DNA from: Celerinatantimonas yamalensis
Lineage (GTDB): Bacteria; Pseudomonadota; Gammaproteobacteria; Enterobacterales; Celerinatantimonadaceae
Length of the DNA stretch: 64,000 nucleotides
Assembly: GCF_046054155.1 (NCBI RefSeq)
Contig: NZ_JBEQCT010000003.1
Location: 248,001 to 312,000 of the forward strand
Direction: 5' to 3'
Shown: positions 1 to 9,558 of the stretch, piece by piece
How positions within the stretch are numbered: the first letter of the stretch is position 1
Layout of the letters: every line of letters begins with the position of its first letter
Notes under the pieces: model-generated
What the model was told of the DNA's origin: nothing
Databases searched by the model: none
What the model saw: the letters and a program-made list of their open reading frames with translations, nothing else
Position numbers and translations under genes: made by a program

Positions 1-479
1 ATGTACTGGCCGCACAAGGGTTCATCTTGCTTGCCGTATTGATGCTGTTCGCAAATATTTGGACCACGCAAGATAACACGATTTATAACTTTGCTGCAGC
101 TGGTTGTAACTTATTTCGTACTGATAAACGCCGCACAATTACAGTGATTGGTGCGGCAATTGGAACAGTTCTAGCGCTATTTGGCATGTATAACTACTTG
201 ATCCCGTTCTTGGTTTTATTAGGCACCTTTATCCCGCCCATTGGCGCTATTATTATGGCGAACTTTTGGGTGATCCACCGTGCTAATCCCCCCCAATTAT
301 CGGATATTGAGCTGCCAGATTTTGATTTTCAAGGATTGGCAGCCTATGGCCTTGGTTCACTTGCTGCTTACTTATCGCCTTGGATGCCACCTGTCGTGGG
401 CATGCTGGTCGCGAGTATTAGTTATGTCCTGCTGGTCATGCTTTTCTCGCTGCGCCAACGCGTTGTCAAAATAGGGTAA
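1..479 (+). CDS. codB: Cytosine permease, C-terminal part (5' end outside window)
   Basis: Inner-membrane cytosine importer of the nucleobase:cation symporter-1 family. The reading frame is open from base 3, so the gene begins upstream of the window; about 158 C-terminal residues are present. The stretch WTTQDNTIYNFAAAGCN followed by a GTVLALFGMYNYLIPF segment is typical of the CodB C-terminal half. Hydrophobic segments lie at the start, around LIPFLVLLGTFIPP, and near the end around PPVVGMLVASISYVLLVM. It stops 3 bp before a PucR-type regulator and then codA, so it belongs to a cytosine uptake and deamination operon. Identity is secure from motifs and context. Confidence 0.93.
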   Translation, partial: VLAAQGFILLAVLMLFANIWTTQDNTIYNFAAAGCNLFRTDKRRTITVIGAAIGTVLALFGMYNYLIPFLVLLGTFIPPIGAIIMANFWVIHRANPPQLSDIELPDFDFQGLAAYGLGSLAAYLSPWMPPVVGMLVASISYVLLVMLFSLRQRVVKIG

Positions 480-482
480 TCG

Positions 483-1655
483 ATGCTGACTGTGCGAGAT
501 ATTCCCAGCATTCAAGGGTTGCAATCCATTCAAATCCGAGCTGGTATGGTAGGAATCGATAAGGCCATTCGTTGGCCTTATATTGCAGAAGATCATGAAT
601 TAGCCCCATGGCTGGTCGGTGGCGAAGTGATCTTTATTACCGGCATCAATCGTAGCTGGTCCAATAGTAGTTTTCAGCGGTTGCTTCAAGTCACCCAAGC
701 GAAGAATGTTGCAGCCATTGTGGTTTTAACCGGCTCTCGTCATATTCCAAGCTTAAGCCCTGAGTGGATGGCGTTGGCCAATCAATTTCAAATCCCATTG
801 TTGGAGCAGCCTTACTCTTTGGCGATGGTAACCGTCACTGAACGATTATCCAATGCCATTGTTCAAGAGTCATTTGCTCAGCGTTCCAAGCAATGGTTTT
901 TGTTGCAGCTTATCGAAAATCCATCTCTGCCAGAAGCGATAACCTTAGAACAAGCTAAAGGAATTGGCTTGCCAATCAACAGTTTGTTGAGTGTAGCGAT
1001 GGTCTTACCAAATGCGAGTGTAAGCGATCATATTGATTTTTGGTCATTTACCTTGCGTGAATTTTTAGTCGCCGAACATAGCCCATTTCCATTAATTGAA
1101 TATCGAACCGGCTGGCTCCTTATCTTGCCTCTAGTTGATGAGTGCCATACGCAAGATGTGATGCCGATTTGGCAACAACTCCATCACACGCTAAAGAGGC
1201 GACAGCTTCCCTCAACGATTGGAGTCAGCCATGGTCAATCGCTAAAACAGCTGAATTTACTGATCCGACAAGCGAGGCAGTGTAGTGAATTTATTTATCG
1301 CCACCATCGTGGCCAGCTTTTTCATCACAAGACATTTGCGTTGCAGCAACTCTTTACTGCCGTTGATGATGTACCACTTTTGCAGCATTTCTGTCGTCGT
1401 ATGCTCGGAGCGCTTTATCAGACAAGTGATCGCGAGCTATTATTCATCAAACAGACACTTGCTAACTATTTTGCCTCTTTATGTTCAGTGCGACGTACGG
1501 CTCAGCAGATGGGCATTCATCGCAATACCGTTAGCGCCAGATTACAAAAATTTGAACAATTGACTCATCTTTCTTTAGCCGATGCGGGCCATCGCCTCGC
1601 GGTGCAAAATGCACTGCAAATCGACGCCTTTATTTTGCCGCCCGATGAATCTTAG
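483..1655 (+). CDS. PucR-family transcriptional regulator inside the cytosine operon
   Basis: A 390-residue regulator with the PucR architecture: an N-terminal PucR/purine-catabolism sensory domain (about residues 1-125, opening MLTVRDIPSIQGLQ), a middle CdaR-like region, and a C-terminal helix-turn-helix of the HTH_30 type near residues 335-365 (VRRTAQQMGIHRNTVSARL). Family members control purine, allantoin or pyrimidine catabolic genes. It is squeezed between codB (3 bp gap) and codA (8 bp gap), so it is probably co-transcribed with them and controls them, perhaps autogenously. Cytosine or a degradation product as effector is inference only. Confidence 0.88.
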   Translation: MLTVRDIPSIQGLQSIQIRAGMVGIDKAIRWPYIAEDHELAPWLVGGEVIFITGINRSWSNSSFQRLLQVTQAKNVAAIVVLTGSRHIPSLSPEWMALANQFQIPLLEQPYSLAMVTVTERLSNAIVQESFAQRSKQWFLLQLIENPSLPEAITLEQAKGIGLPINSLLSVAMVLPNASVSDHIDFWSFTLREFLVAEHSPFPLIEYRTGWLLILPLVDECHTQDVMPIWQQLHHTLKRRQLPSTIGVSHGQSLKQLNLLIRQARQCSEFIYRHHRGQLFHHKTFALQQLFTAVDDVPLLQHFCRRMLGALYQTSDRELLFIKQTLANYFASLCSVRRTAQQMGIHRNTVSARLQKFEQLTHLSLADAGHRLAVQNALQIDAFILPPDES

Positions 1656-1663
1656 GGACTTTT

Positions 1664-2914
1664 ATGAAAATTATTAATGCTCGATTACGCCATCAAGACG
1701 CTCTTTTTAGTATTGATTGCCAAAATGGCCGTTTCAGTGAGATCACCGCGCAAGCAGGGCTGATTGATGCACCTTGTGATATCAATGCTAACGCGCAGCT
1801 TCTCTGTGCGCCTTTTGTTGAACCGCATATTCATCTCGATGCTGTGCTGACCGCTGGTGAGCCACATTGGAATAACAGCGGAACATTATTTGAGGGTATT
1901 GAGTGCTGGGCAAAGCGCAAAGAACTGCTCACTCTCAGCGATGTTCAAAAGCGGGTATATAAAACAGCTGAGTTGTTAATCAGCCACGGAGTGCAATATA
2001 TCCGTACCCATATTGATGTTACCGATCCAGCGCTGACGGCGCTTCAAGCGATTATTCCCTTAAAAGAAAAACTTGCGCCGTATCTTGATCTGCAAATTGT
2101 TGCTTTCCCTCAAGAAGGGATCTTGTCGTTTCCCAACGGTAAGGCGTTGATGACAAAGGCATTAGAGTTAGGGGCCGATGTGGTCGGTGGTATTCCGCAT
2201 TTTGAATTTACCCGAGAATATGGGGTTGAGTCGATGCGTTGGGTGATCGATTTAGCCAAACAACATAACGCCTTAGTCGACGTTCATTGCGATGAGATTG
2301 ACGATGAAAATTCACGTTTCTTAGAAGTGCTGGCAACGGCAGCCCTAGAAAGTGGTATGGCGGATAGGGTGACGGCAAGCCACACCGTTGCGATGCACTC
2401 GTACAATAATGCCTACTGCTCAAAATTGTTCCGATTATTGAAAAAGTCTGGGATCAATTTTGTTTCCTGCCCCACCGAAAATACCCATCTGCAGGGGCGC
2501 TTTGATACTTTCCCTAAACGTCGCGGGATCACGCGGGTCAAAGAGCTGCGTGACGCCGGAATGACCGTCGCCCTTGCGCAAGATTCGATTCAAGATCCTT
2601 GGTACAGCTTAGGCAATGGTAAGTTACTGCGACAGGTTGATTTTGCGCTGCATGCTTGTCATATGATGGGATATGACGACTTTAAAAATGCCCTCGATTT
2701 TATTACCGATAATGGCGCTAAAGTGATGCATATTGGTGATCGCTACGGGATTGAAGTTGGCAAACCCGCCAATTTTATTATTCTTGAAGGTTGTGATGAT
2801 GTGTCGGTGATCCGTCAACAAGGCGATGTTTTGTGGTCTGTTCGAGAGTCGAAGGTATTGGTGGAGCGCCAACCCTCAGTATTAAAACAGTCCCCGGCAT
2901 TGCTGCGCGAATAA
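1664..2914 (+). CDS. codA: Cytosine deaminase
   Basis: Converts cytosine to uracil and ammonia in the cytoplasm, feeding pyrimidine salvage. The 416-residue length matches the amidohydrolase-type CodA. Metal and catalytic motifs are visible: EPHIHLD with H55 and H57, VDVHCDEIDDE near residue 206 (metal His and substrate Glu region), SHTVAMH near 238, and ALAQDSIQDPW near 305 carrying the metal Asp. An AGGGA ribosome site sits just upstream of the ATG. Third gene of the codB-pucR-codA operon. Confidence 0.95.
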   Translation: MKIINARLRHQDALFSIDCQNGRFSEITAQAGLIDAPCDINANAQLLCAPFVEPHIHLDAVLTAGEPHWNNSGTLFEGIECWAKRKELLTLSDVQKRVYKTAELLISHGVQYIRTHIDVTDPALTALQAIIPLKEKLAPYLDLQIVAFPQEGILSFPNGKALMTKALELGADVVGGIPHFEFTREYGVESMRWVIDLAKQHNALVDVHCDEIDDENSRFLEVLATAALESGMADRVTASHTVAMHSYNNAYCSKLFRLLKKSGINFVSCPTENTHLQGRFDTFPKRRGITRVKELRDAGMTVALAQDSIQDPWYSLGNGKLLRQVDFALHACHMMGYDDFKNALDFITDNGAKVMHIGDRYGIEVGKPANFIILEGCDDVSVIRQQGDVLWSVRESKVLVERQPSVLKQSPALLRE

Positions 2915-3369
2915 ACGGGTCAATCACTTTTATCCGTTGCATGACAGGTCACTGCGAGGCTTGTTATGCATTGATTAAAAACTATATCAGACAATATAGG
3001 GTAATTTATTTTTACAGATATGCTCTAACCTGTTCATTGTTGGTTTGTCCATCCATCAGTAATTTCAACCCACATTATTTCGGACACCGTCTAAATTTGA
3101 TGATTCGCCATCCTAGCGTGTGCCATTTGGCGATAAAACATCGTAATAACCGATTGCGAGCACAAATTTTAGATCATGCACTGATTATGCAGCTGATTAG
3201 CGTTTCTCTACATAGCGATGTTATTTCTCGGTTCTTTATAATGCTTGTCTAAGCAATGGCCCATCCTAGTTGGTCTATGGGGGATCGGATTCATTTGATA
3301 TTTCACCTCTCATATTTCATTTCAAGATGAAGCCAACGGGTTGATGCGTTTTCTAAAAGGGGCCGATAG
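2915..3369. other. Non-coding gap between codA and abfA
   Basis: About 455 bp with no credible gene. Short open frames occur but have no family signature and poor ribosome sites. An AAGGGG ribosome site for abfA lies at its right end. It presumably carries the codA terminator and the abfA promoter, but I see no clear hairpin with a T-run. Confidence 0.5.
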
Positions 3370-4863
3370 ATGAAACAAGCCAAATGTATTGTGAATAAGC
3401 ATTTTAAAATTGCCGATATTGATCGCCGAATTTATGGTTCGTTTATCGAGCATATGGGGCGAGCTGTTTATACTGGAATTTATGAACCTGAGCATGCAAT
3501 GGCTGATGAACAGGGGTTTCGTCAGGATGTGCTCAAGGCGGTCAGGGATTTAAACGTTCCCATCGTTCGCTATCCTGGCGGAAATTTTGTGTCCGGTTAT
3601 GATTGGAAAGATGGCATTGGCCCTAAGACTGACAGACCTAAGCGACTTGATTATGCGTGGCTTGCGATAGAAACCAATCAGTTTGGTATCAATGAGTTTG
3701 CTGATTGGGTAAAAAAAGCTCATAGCGAAGGGATGATTGCCGTTAATCTTGGCACTGGGACACCTCAAGAAGCGGGCTACCTTGCGGAATATTGCAATGT
3801 TCCAAGTGGGACATACTGGAGTGATAAACGTCGTGAACATGGCTATGAACAACCGCATTGTTTTCAAGTTTGGTGCTTGGGTAATGAGATGGATGGGTCA
3901 TGGCAAACGGGGGGCTTGTCAGCCGAAGATTACGCGAAAAAGGCACGAGAAACAGCGAAGATCTTAAAATGGGTTGATCCCAGTGTTGAACTGGTGGCAT
4001 GCGGTAGTTCCTCGAAAGAGATGGCTACATTTCCTGATTGGGATCGCACCGTGTTAGAAACTTGCTACCCTTATATCGATTATATATCGCTGCATCGCTA
4101 TTACGAATATGAAGGGAATACAGCTAATTTTTTAGCGGCATTTTATGATTTAGACAATTTGATCCATACCCTTAAAGCGACCGCAGATTATGTCAAAGCA
4201 AAGCATCGTAGTGACAAGGTGATGATGTTAAGCCTTGATGAGTGGAATGTTTGGTATATCAAGCACATGGATATAAAGCGTTGGCAATGGGCCCCAGCGA
4301 TTGCTGAAGATGTCTATTCGCTGATGGATGCGCTGGTTGTTGGCGGATTGCTGACCACGATTGTTAATAATGCAGATCGAGTAAAAATGGCCTGTCTAGC
4401 ACAATTAGTCAATGCACTTGCCCCCATTCATACGGCAGTAGATGGCGGTGTATTAAAACATACAACCTATTATCCGTTTCAGCAGGTCAGTCGTTATGCG
4501 CGAGGCGGTGTGTTTAAAAGCATGTTGCTGTGTGATGACATTGATACGCCAAAATACGGTCGCGTTCCAGGATTAGCCACACTTAGCACGTTTGATGAAG
4601 TGAATCGGACGTTCGCTTTTTTTGTTCTGAATACGAATTTAGATGATGAAGTAGAACTTGTATTGCAACTTGAGCAGTTTGGCGATTTACAGATGTTAGA
4701 GCAGCAAGTGCTGATGGGGGATGAGTTGTTGGCGGTGAATAGCTTCGACGCTCCTGAACAAGTGATACCAAGGGCTAAAATGGTTAGTGGGGAAATCGGG
4801 CAGGAGTTTACCATCACTTTAGCAAAAGCCTCGTGGACGATGATTCGTTTTGAGCAAGTATAG
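3370..4863 (+). CDS. abfA: Alpha-L-arabinofuranosidase, GH51
   Basis: Cytoplasmic exo-enzyme that removes terminal alpha-L-arabinofuranosyl groups from arabino-oligosaccharides. The 497-residue protein has no signal peptide. GH51 hallmarks: YGSFIEHMGRAVY near the N-terminus, VRYPGGNFVSGY at 67-77, the acid/base Glu173 in WCLGNEMDG, and the nucleophile Glu291 in SLDEWNVWY. The C-terminal beta-sandwich runs from about residue 375. It starts at an ATG 8 bp behind AAGGGG. It stands alone, with no sugar transporter or AraC regulator beside it, so its substrate must be imported by systems encoded elsewhere. Confidence 0.94.
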   Translation: MKQAKCIVNKHFKIADIDRRIYGSFIEHMGRAVYTGIYEPEHAMADEQGFRQDVLKAVRDLNVPIVRYPGGNFVSGYDWKDGIGPKTDRPKRLDYAWLAIETNQFGINEFADWVKKAHSEGMIAVNLGTGTPQEAGYLAEYCNVPSGTYWSDKRREHGYEQPHCFQVWCLGNEMDGSWQTGGLSAEDYAKKARETAKILKWVDPSVELVACGSSSKEMATFPDWDRTVLETCYPYIDYISLHRYYEYEGNTANFLAAFYDLDNLIHTLKATADYVKAKHRSDKVMMLSLDEWNVWYIKHMDIKRWQWAPAIAEDVYSLMDALVVGGLLTTIVNNADRVKMACLAQLVNALAPIHTAVDGGVLKHTTYYPFQQVSRYARGGVFKSMLLCDDIDTPKYGRVPGLATLSTFDEVNRTFAFFVLNTNLDDEVELVLQLEQFGDLQMLEQQVLMGDELLAVNSFDAPEQVIPRAKMVSGEIGQEFTITLAKASWTMIRFEQV

Positions 4864-5130
4864 CGGCGACATCGATTCGGATCTTTGTTGATTAGGTGTG
4901 CTCAAGTCTAAAGAAGTTTCTGTTTAGTCGTGAAATGGTGGTGCCCAGAATTATATGTGATTGGCTAAGCGGCTCGTTGATAATACAAGGTGGGAGGCAT
5001 GGCGGCGCAATAAGGCTAACAAACAAACCTAGTTGAATGTTTCAATCAATGACGCGGTGGAGCATTTTAGCCCAATGGGTTAATTTTGCCTGCGACGATG
5101 ATGAGTGTCTAACGTTGCCGAGGTAGATGA
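4864..5130. other. Non-coding gap after abfA
   Basis: Roughly 265 bp without a gene between the converging abfA and ychF genes. I see no conserved element apart from the ychF terminator that follows. Confidence 0.5.
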
Positions 5131-5156
5131 TAAAAAACCGCCACAACTGGCGGTTT
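5131..5156 (-). terminator. Rho-independent terminator of ychF
   Basis: A 9-bp stem (AAACCGCCA / TGGCGGTTT) with a CAAC loop, followed on the minus strand by a T-run, 24 bp after the ychF stop. Confidence 0.88.
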
Positions 5157-5179
5157 AGATGCATTATTAATCGTCAATA

Positions 5180-6271
5180 TTACACGTTGAATAGGAAATG
5201 GACGACATCTCCGTCGACAACTTTGTAAGTCTTGCCTTCTTGGCGCCATTTACCTGCTTCTTTAGCACCGTTCTCACCATTATATTGAATAAAATCATCA
5301 TAGGCGATCACTTCAGCGCGAATAAAGCCTCGTTCAAAGTCGGTATGGATCACCGCTGCGGCTTGCGGCGCAGTGGCGCCAACGCGAACGGTCCAAGCCC
5401 GCACTTCTTTTACCCCAGCAGTAAAGTAAGTTTGCAGGTTAAGCAATTTGTAGCCAGCTCGAATAACGCGGTTTAAGCCTGGCTCTGTCAGACCCATTTC
5501 AGCCATGAATTCAGCTTTTTCATCAGCTTCTAACTCGGCAATTTCACTTTCAATTTCGGCGCAAACGGGTACAACTACAGCATTTTCTTTTTCGGCGATT
5601 GCGCGCACGATATTCAAATACGCATTATCTTCAAAACCGTCGTCATTGACATTAGCGATGTACATCGTTGGCTTAAGTGTTAAAAAGTTCATGTAACCAA
5701 TCGCTTTAAGCTCATCGTCATCCAGACCAAGGCTGCGGATCATCTCGCCTTCTTCAAGATGAGCTAAGGCTTTTTGTAACACGGGCAGTTCAAATTTTGC
5801 GTCTTTATCACCGCCTTTGGCCTTTTTAGTAACTCGGAAAATAGCTTTTTCACAGCTTTCTAAGTCGGACAGCGCCAATTCAGTATTAATGGTGTCGATA
5901 TCGGCAGCGGGGTCGACTTTTCCTGAGACATGGATAATGTTGTCATTTTCAAAACAACGTACAACATGACCAATCGCATCTGTTTCGCGAATGTTGGCTA
6001 GGAATTTATTGCCGAGACCTTCCCCTTTAGATGCTCCCGCAACAAGACCCGCAATATCAACAAACTCCATTGTTGTTGGCAAGATACGTTGTGGGTTGAC
6101 AATTTTAGCCAACGCATCTAAACGTGGGTCCGGCATAGGAACCACACCGGTATTGGGTTCAATGGTACAAAATGGAAAGTTAGCCGCTTCAATACCGGCT
6201 TGAGTCAACGCATTGAATAGTGTCGATTTGCCCACATTAGGTAAGCCGACAATCCCACATTTAAATCCCAT
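5180..6271 (-). CDS. ychF: Redox-responsive P-loop ATPase/GTPase YchF (OLA1 family)
   Basis: A 363-residue Obg-family P-loop NTPase that prefers ATP, binds ribosomes and takes part in stress and translation control. The G1 motif GLPNVGKST lies at residues 9-17, DIAGLVAGASKGEGLGN is the G3 region, and the TGS domain forms the C-terminus (YFTAGVKEVRAW onward). Length matches the E. coli protein. It follows pth with a 14-bp gap, the arrangement seen across Gammaproteobacteria, and ends at a strong terminator. Confidence 0.96.
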   Translation of the reverse strand: MGFKCGIVGLPNVGKSTLFNALTQAGIEAANFPFCTIEPNTGVVPMPDPRLDALAKIVNPQRILPTTMEFVDIAGLVAGASKGEGLGNKFLANIRETDAIGHVVRCFENDNIIHVSGKVDPAADIDTINTELALSDLESCEKAIFRVTKKAKGGDKDAKFELPVLQKALAHLEEGEMIRSLGLDDDELKAIGYMNFLTLKPTMYIANVNDDGFEDNAYLNIVRAIAEKENAVVVPVCAEIESEIAELEADEKAEFMAEMGLTEPGLNRVIRAGYKLLNLQTYFTAGVKEVRAWTVRVGATAPQAAAVIHTDFERGFIRAEVIAYDDFIQYNGENGAKEAGKWRQEGKTYKVVDGDVVHFLFNV

Positions 6272-6285
6272 GACAATAATACCTT

Positions 6286-6879
6286 TTATGGATTTGCTTG
6301 GAAATTGTGTAGGCGATTTTGCGCCTTAACCAAGCCATCTTTAAATAAAATGTCCAGACAGCGCACTGCTTCATCAATGGCATCTTCGATTTGCTGTTGT
6401 TGTGTTTTGGGCGGTTTGCCTAAAACGTAACCTGTTACTTGAGATTTGTCACCTGGATGACCAATCCCGATACGCAAACGATAGAAATCACGATTATTCC
6501 CCAATTTAGCTATCGTGTCTTTGAGGCCATTATGCCCGCCATGACCACCGCCTTTTTTTAACCGAGCAACACCAGGGCTAAGATCCATTTCATCGTGAGC
6601 AACGAGTATTTGCTCAGGCTCAATGCGATAAAAATTAGCGATAGCAGCAATGGCTTGACCACTGAGGTTCATAAAGGTGGTGGGAACGATTAGCCTGACG
6701 TCCTCATTGACAATGTTCAGCCGAGTTGAGTAGCCAAAAAATTTGGGCGTTGCTTGTAGCGTAGCTTGGTAATGTCGAGTTAGTTCATCGATGAACCAAA
6801 CGCCGGCATTGTGTCGTGTCTGGGTATATTCGGGGCCTGGATTTCCCAGGCCCACGATTAAGCGAATAGAATTCGCCAT
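6286..6879 (-). CDS. pth: Peptidyl-tRNA hydrolase
   Basis: Releases tRNA from peptidyl-tRNAs that fall off the ribosome. The 197-residue protein has the family motifs LIVGLGNPGPEYTQTRHNAG (catalytic Asn and His), FMNLSGQAI and VAHDEMDL, plus GGGHGGHNGLKD. It lies 2 bp after rplY and 14 bp before ychF on the same strand, so the three genes form an operon. Confidence 0.96.
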   Translation of the reverse strand: MANSIRLIVGLGNPGPEYTQTRHNAGVWFIDELTRHYQATLQATPKFFGYSTRLNIVNEDVRLIVPTTFMNLSGQAIAAIANFYRIEPEQILVAHDEMDLSPGVARLKKGGGHGGHNGLKDTIAKLGNNRDFYRLRIGIGHPGDKSQVTGYVLGKPPKTQQQQIEDAIDEAVRCLDILFKDGLVKAQNRLHNFQANP

Positions 6880-6881
6880 AA

Positions 6882-7544
6882 TTACTCTGCTTTTGGTGTT
6901 TCTGCGCTGTCATCGCTTGCAGCAGCTGCTGCCGCTGCATCTGCAGCTTCATCATCAGCAATTAAGCTACCGCGTTCTGTCGCAGCAGATACCAAGACGA
7001 GGTCATGGTCAGTCCCTTTATGGGAACCTGACGCAGTAACCCCTGCAGGTAATGCAACTTCAGACAAGTGAATAGAAGCGCCGTTTTCCAATTTCGCCAC
7101 GTCAACTTCGATGTGTGAAGGCAAATCTTTTGGTAAACAAGTGATTTCAATTTCGTTGGCATGATGGTGGATAATCGCACCTTCAGAAACCGCAACACTG
7201 TTTTCTTCGTTGATATAGTGAACTGGTACAGTCGTTGTAACTGTTTCAGTTGCGCTAACACGCAGAAAGTCAACATGGTTGATTTTTGGTTTGAATGGGT
7301 GGCGCTGCATGTCTTTTACCAAAACATCAACACTTTCGTTGCCGATTTTCAGCTCTAAAACTTGTGAATAGAAGCTTTCTACTTGTTGTGCACGTAATAG
7401 TTTGTCATGAACTAAAGCGATTGATACGGCTTCTTTGTTGGCACCATAAACAATGGCAGGGACTTTGTCTTCACGGCGTAGGCGGCGGCTCGCACCTTTC
7501 CCCAGATCACTGCGAAGTTCTGCATTCAGTACAATTTTAGACAT
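6882..7544 (-). CDS. rplY: 50S ribosomal protein L25, general stress (Ctc) type
   Basis: Binds 5S rRNA. This is the long 220-residue form with an L25 domain (residues 1-90), a TL5/Ctc beta-domain (to about 190) and an acidic Ala-rich tail (DDEAADAAAAAAASDD). I place the start at the ATG at 7544, giving MSKIVLNAELRSDLG; it lies 9 nt behind GGAG. An in-frame TTG at 7559 overlaps that ribosome site and is unlikely to be used. First gene of the rplY-pth-ychF operon. Confidence 0.94.
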   Translation of the reverse strand: MSKIVLNAELRSDLGKGASRRLRREDKVPAIVYGANKEAVSIALVHDKLLRAQQVESFYSQVLELKIGNESVDVLVKDMQRHPFKPKINHVDFLRVSATETVTTTVPVHYINEENSVAVSEGAIIHHHANEIEITCLPKDLPSHIEVDVAKLENGASIHLSEVALPAGVTASGSHKGTDHDLVLVSAATERGSLIADDEAADAAAAAAASDDSAETPKAE

Positions 7545-7654
7545 TGATAGTTTCTCCAAAAATTAAATGTGGCACCCGTTCGCGACCAAACGATCTGCCC
7601 GTACCCTACATAAAAGGGCGCGCTATGTTACCACTGGCATGATTATATTGCTAA

Positions 7655-7684
7655 TAAAAAACGCCCCAATTGGGGCGTTTTTTA
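7655..7684 (-). terminator. Rho-independent terminator after prs
   Basis: A GC-rich stem ACGCCCC / GGGGCGT with an AATT centre, extended by A and T runs on both sides, 16 bp past the prs stop. The symmetric A/T tails would allow termination in either direction. Confidence 0.93.
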
Positions 7685-7699
7685 TCAGACAACGACGCA

Positions 7700-8641
7700 C
7701 TAGAACATGGCTGAAATTGATTCTTCATTACTGACACGGCGAATTGCCTCAGCCAATAATGGTGCTAAAGAAAGCTGGCGAACTTTCCCAAGTTTTTTAA
7801 TTTCAGGACTCAATGGGATAGAGTCGGTGATGACAAATTCATCGATGACTGAGTTAGCAATATTTTCAGCAGCTTTGCCTGAAAAGACTGGGTGAGTGGC
7901 ATAGGCGAAAACACGCTTAGCCCCTTTTTCTTTAAGCGCTAACGCACCTTGGCATAATGTGCCACCCGTATCGATCATATCATCGACTAAAATACAGTCA
8001 CGACCATTAACATCTCCAATGATGTTCATCACCTGCGCCACATTGGCGCGAGGACGACGTTTATCGATAATGGCTAAATCGGCGTCATTCACCATTTTAG
8101 CAATTGCCCGAGCTCGAACAACACCACCAATATCAGGTGATACAACCACAGGTTGTTGAAGTTTACGTTCAAGGATATCGTCCAACAGGACTGGGCTACC
8201 AAAGACGTTATCGACCGGAACGTCAAAGAAGCCTTGGATCTGTTCAGCATGTAGATCGACTGTTAAAACACGGTCAACGCCAACACTGGATAGAAAGTCT
8301 GCAACAACTTTGGCCGTAATAGGTACGCGTGCGCTGCGCGGTCGGCGGTCTTGTCTTGCATAGCCAAAGTAAGGCATCACGGCTGTAATTCGGCCCGCAG
8401 ATGCACGGCGCATGGCATCAACCATGACGATTAATTCCATCAAATTGTCATTGGTTGGGGCGCAAGTTGATTGAATGATGAAAATATCCCCGCCACGTAC
8501 GTTTTCTTTGATCTCCACGCTAATCTCACCATCGCTAAAGCGACCTACTGAGACATCTCCAGGTTTAGTGTAAAGACGATCAGCGATACTGTGAGCAAGT
8601 TCAGGAATGGCGTTACCTGCAAAAATTTTCATATCGGGCAC
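7700..8641 (-). CDS. prs: Ribose-phosphate pyrophosphokinase
   Basis: Makes PRPP from ribose-5-phosphate and ATP for nucleotide, His and Trp synthesis. I place the start at the GTG at 8641 (sequence then reads MPDMKIFAGNAIPELA, as in E. coli), about 10 nt after GAGG. This gives 313 residues against 315 in E. coli. A frame open upstream to 8710 is less likely. Motifs: RQDRRPRSARVPITAK loop, VVSPDIGGVVRA, IDKRRPRANVAQ, and the PRPP-binding DCILVDDMIDTGGT. It follows ispE, a common linkage. Confidence 0.95.
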   Translation of the reverse strand: MPDMKIFAGNAIPELAHSIADRLYTKPGDVSVGRFSDGEISVEIKENVRGGDIFIIQSTCAPTNDNLMELIVMVDAMRRASAGRITAVMPYFGYARQDRRPRSARVPITAKVVADFLSSVGVDRVLTVDLHAEQIQGFFDVPVDNVFGSPVLLDDILERKLQQPVVVSPDIGGVVRARAIAKMVNDADLAIIDKRRPRANVAQVMNIIGDVNGRDCILVDDMIDTGGTLCQGALALKEKGAKRVFAYATHPVFSGKAAENIANSVIDEFVITDSIPLSPEIKKLGKVRQLSLAPLLAEAIRRVSNEESISAMF

Positions 8642-8706
8642 GGTAAAAATACCTCGGTTGTGTTGCCGTTGATGGGTTGAAGGGTCGATATTGCTTGAAT
8701 GATAAA

Positions 8707-9558
8707 TCATATTCCAAGCCTTGCGATCTGTTCGTGCAGTGGTGATTGGTTGAGTCCACGGCAGACGAGCGGCGCAAATTCTGGTGGGCAGCGCATAGCG
8801 ACAGTGCGCGCTTGGCGTTCAGTTGTAAATGGTGCAAAGACACAGCTACCGGTCCCAGTCATTCTTGCTGGCGCGTATTCTACCAACCAGTCTAAAGCCT
8901 GTGCAACCTCGGGATAGTGTTGTGTCACAATTGTTTGGCAATCATTGCGTGTTTTTTTAAAGTTGTATTGCGCTGGCGCAAATTTTGGTGTGTTTCTTGG
9001 CAGGTCGGGTGAGGCGAAAATACGCGCCGTTGACACACTCACTGGTGGCGTTAGTAATACATACCAGCAGCACTCGGGCTCAGCAGGAGTGAACTGTTCA
9101 CCTATGCCTTCAGCAAAGGCTGCATGGCCGTGGGTAAAAATAGGGACATCGGCCCCTAACGCGCATCCTAGCGTTGCCAGTTCAGTGGTTGTTAGGTGGA
9201 GCTGCCATAAGCGGTTCAGAACCACCAGAGTAGTGGCTGCATCCGATGAGCCCCCGCCAATTCCAGCTCCCATAGGCAGGCGCTTATTTAATTCAATGAT
9301 AGCCCCTTGCTTGGTTTGGCCATGTGCTTGGAGTAATTTGGCTGCGCGAACAATGAGATTATCTTCGCTGTTGACACCTGCAAGGACCGCTCGCAATTCA
9401 ATCTGAGGTTCTTTGGTGGGCAAAATAGTAAGTTCATCGGCTAAGTCGATAAATTGAAACAGAGTTTGTAGTTCATGATAGCCGTCATCACGGCGGCCAT
9501 TAATGTGTAAAAAAAGGTTTAATTTTGCTGGCGCTAAGTAGCGGATATCGTTATTCAT
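8707..9558 (-). CDS. ispE: 4-diphosphocytidyl-2-C-methyl-D-erythritol kinase
   Basis: GHMP kinase of the MEP isoprenoid pathway. The start is taken at the ATG at 9558 (MNNDIRYLAPAKLNLFLHI), giving 283 residues, the E. coli length. An upstream in-frame TTG is less likely. The GHMP ATP-binding motif LPMGAGIGGGSSDAAT lies near residue 95, PAKLNLFL with the catalytic Lys near residue 10, and the C-terminal MTGTGSCVFA motif near 250. It overlaps the 3' end of lolB by 8 bp, so translation is probably coupled in a lolB-ispE-prs operon. Confidence 0.95.
   Translation of the reverse strand: MNNDIRYLAPAKLNLFLHINGRRDDGYHELQTLFQFIDLADELTILPTKEPQIELRAVLAGVNSEDNLIVRAAKLLQAHGQTKQGAIIELNKRLPMGAGIGGGSSDAATTLVVLNRLWQLHLTTTELATLGCALGADVPIFTHGHAAFAEGIGEQFTPAEPECCWYVLLTPPVSVSTARIFASPDLPRNTPKFAPAQYNFKKTRNDCQTIVTQHYPEVAQALDWLVEYAPARMTGTGSCVFAPFTTERQARTVAMRCPPEFAPLVCRGLNQSPLHEQIARLGI

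Noticed and set aside
2833..3252. 139-codon frame overlapping the codA 3' end
   Set aside because: It starts inside codA in another frame, has no ribosome site and no recognisable motif.
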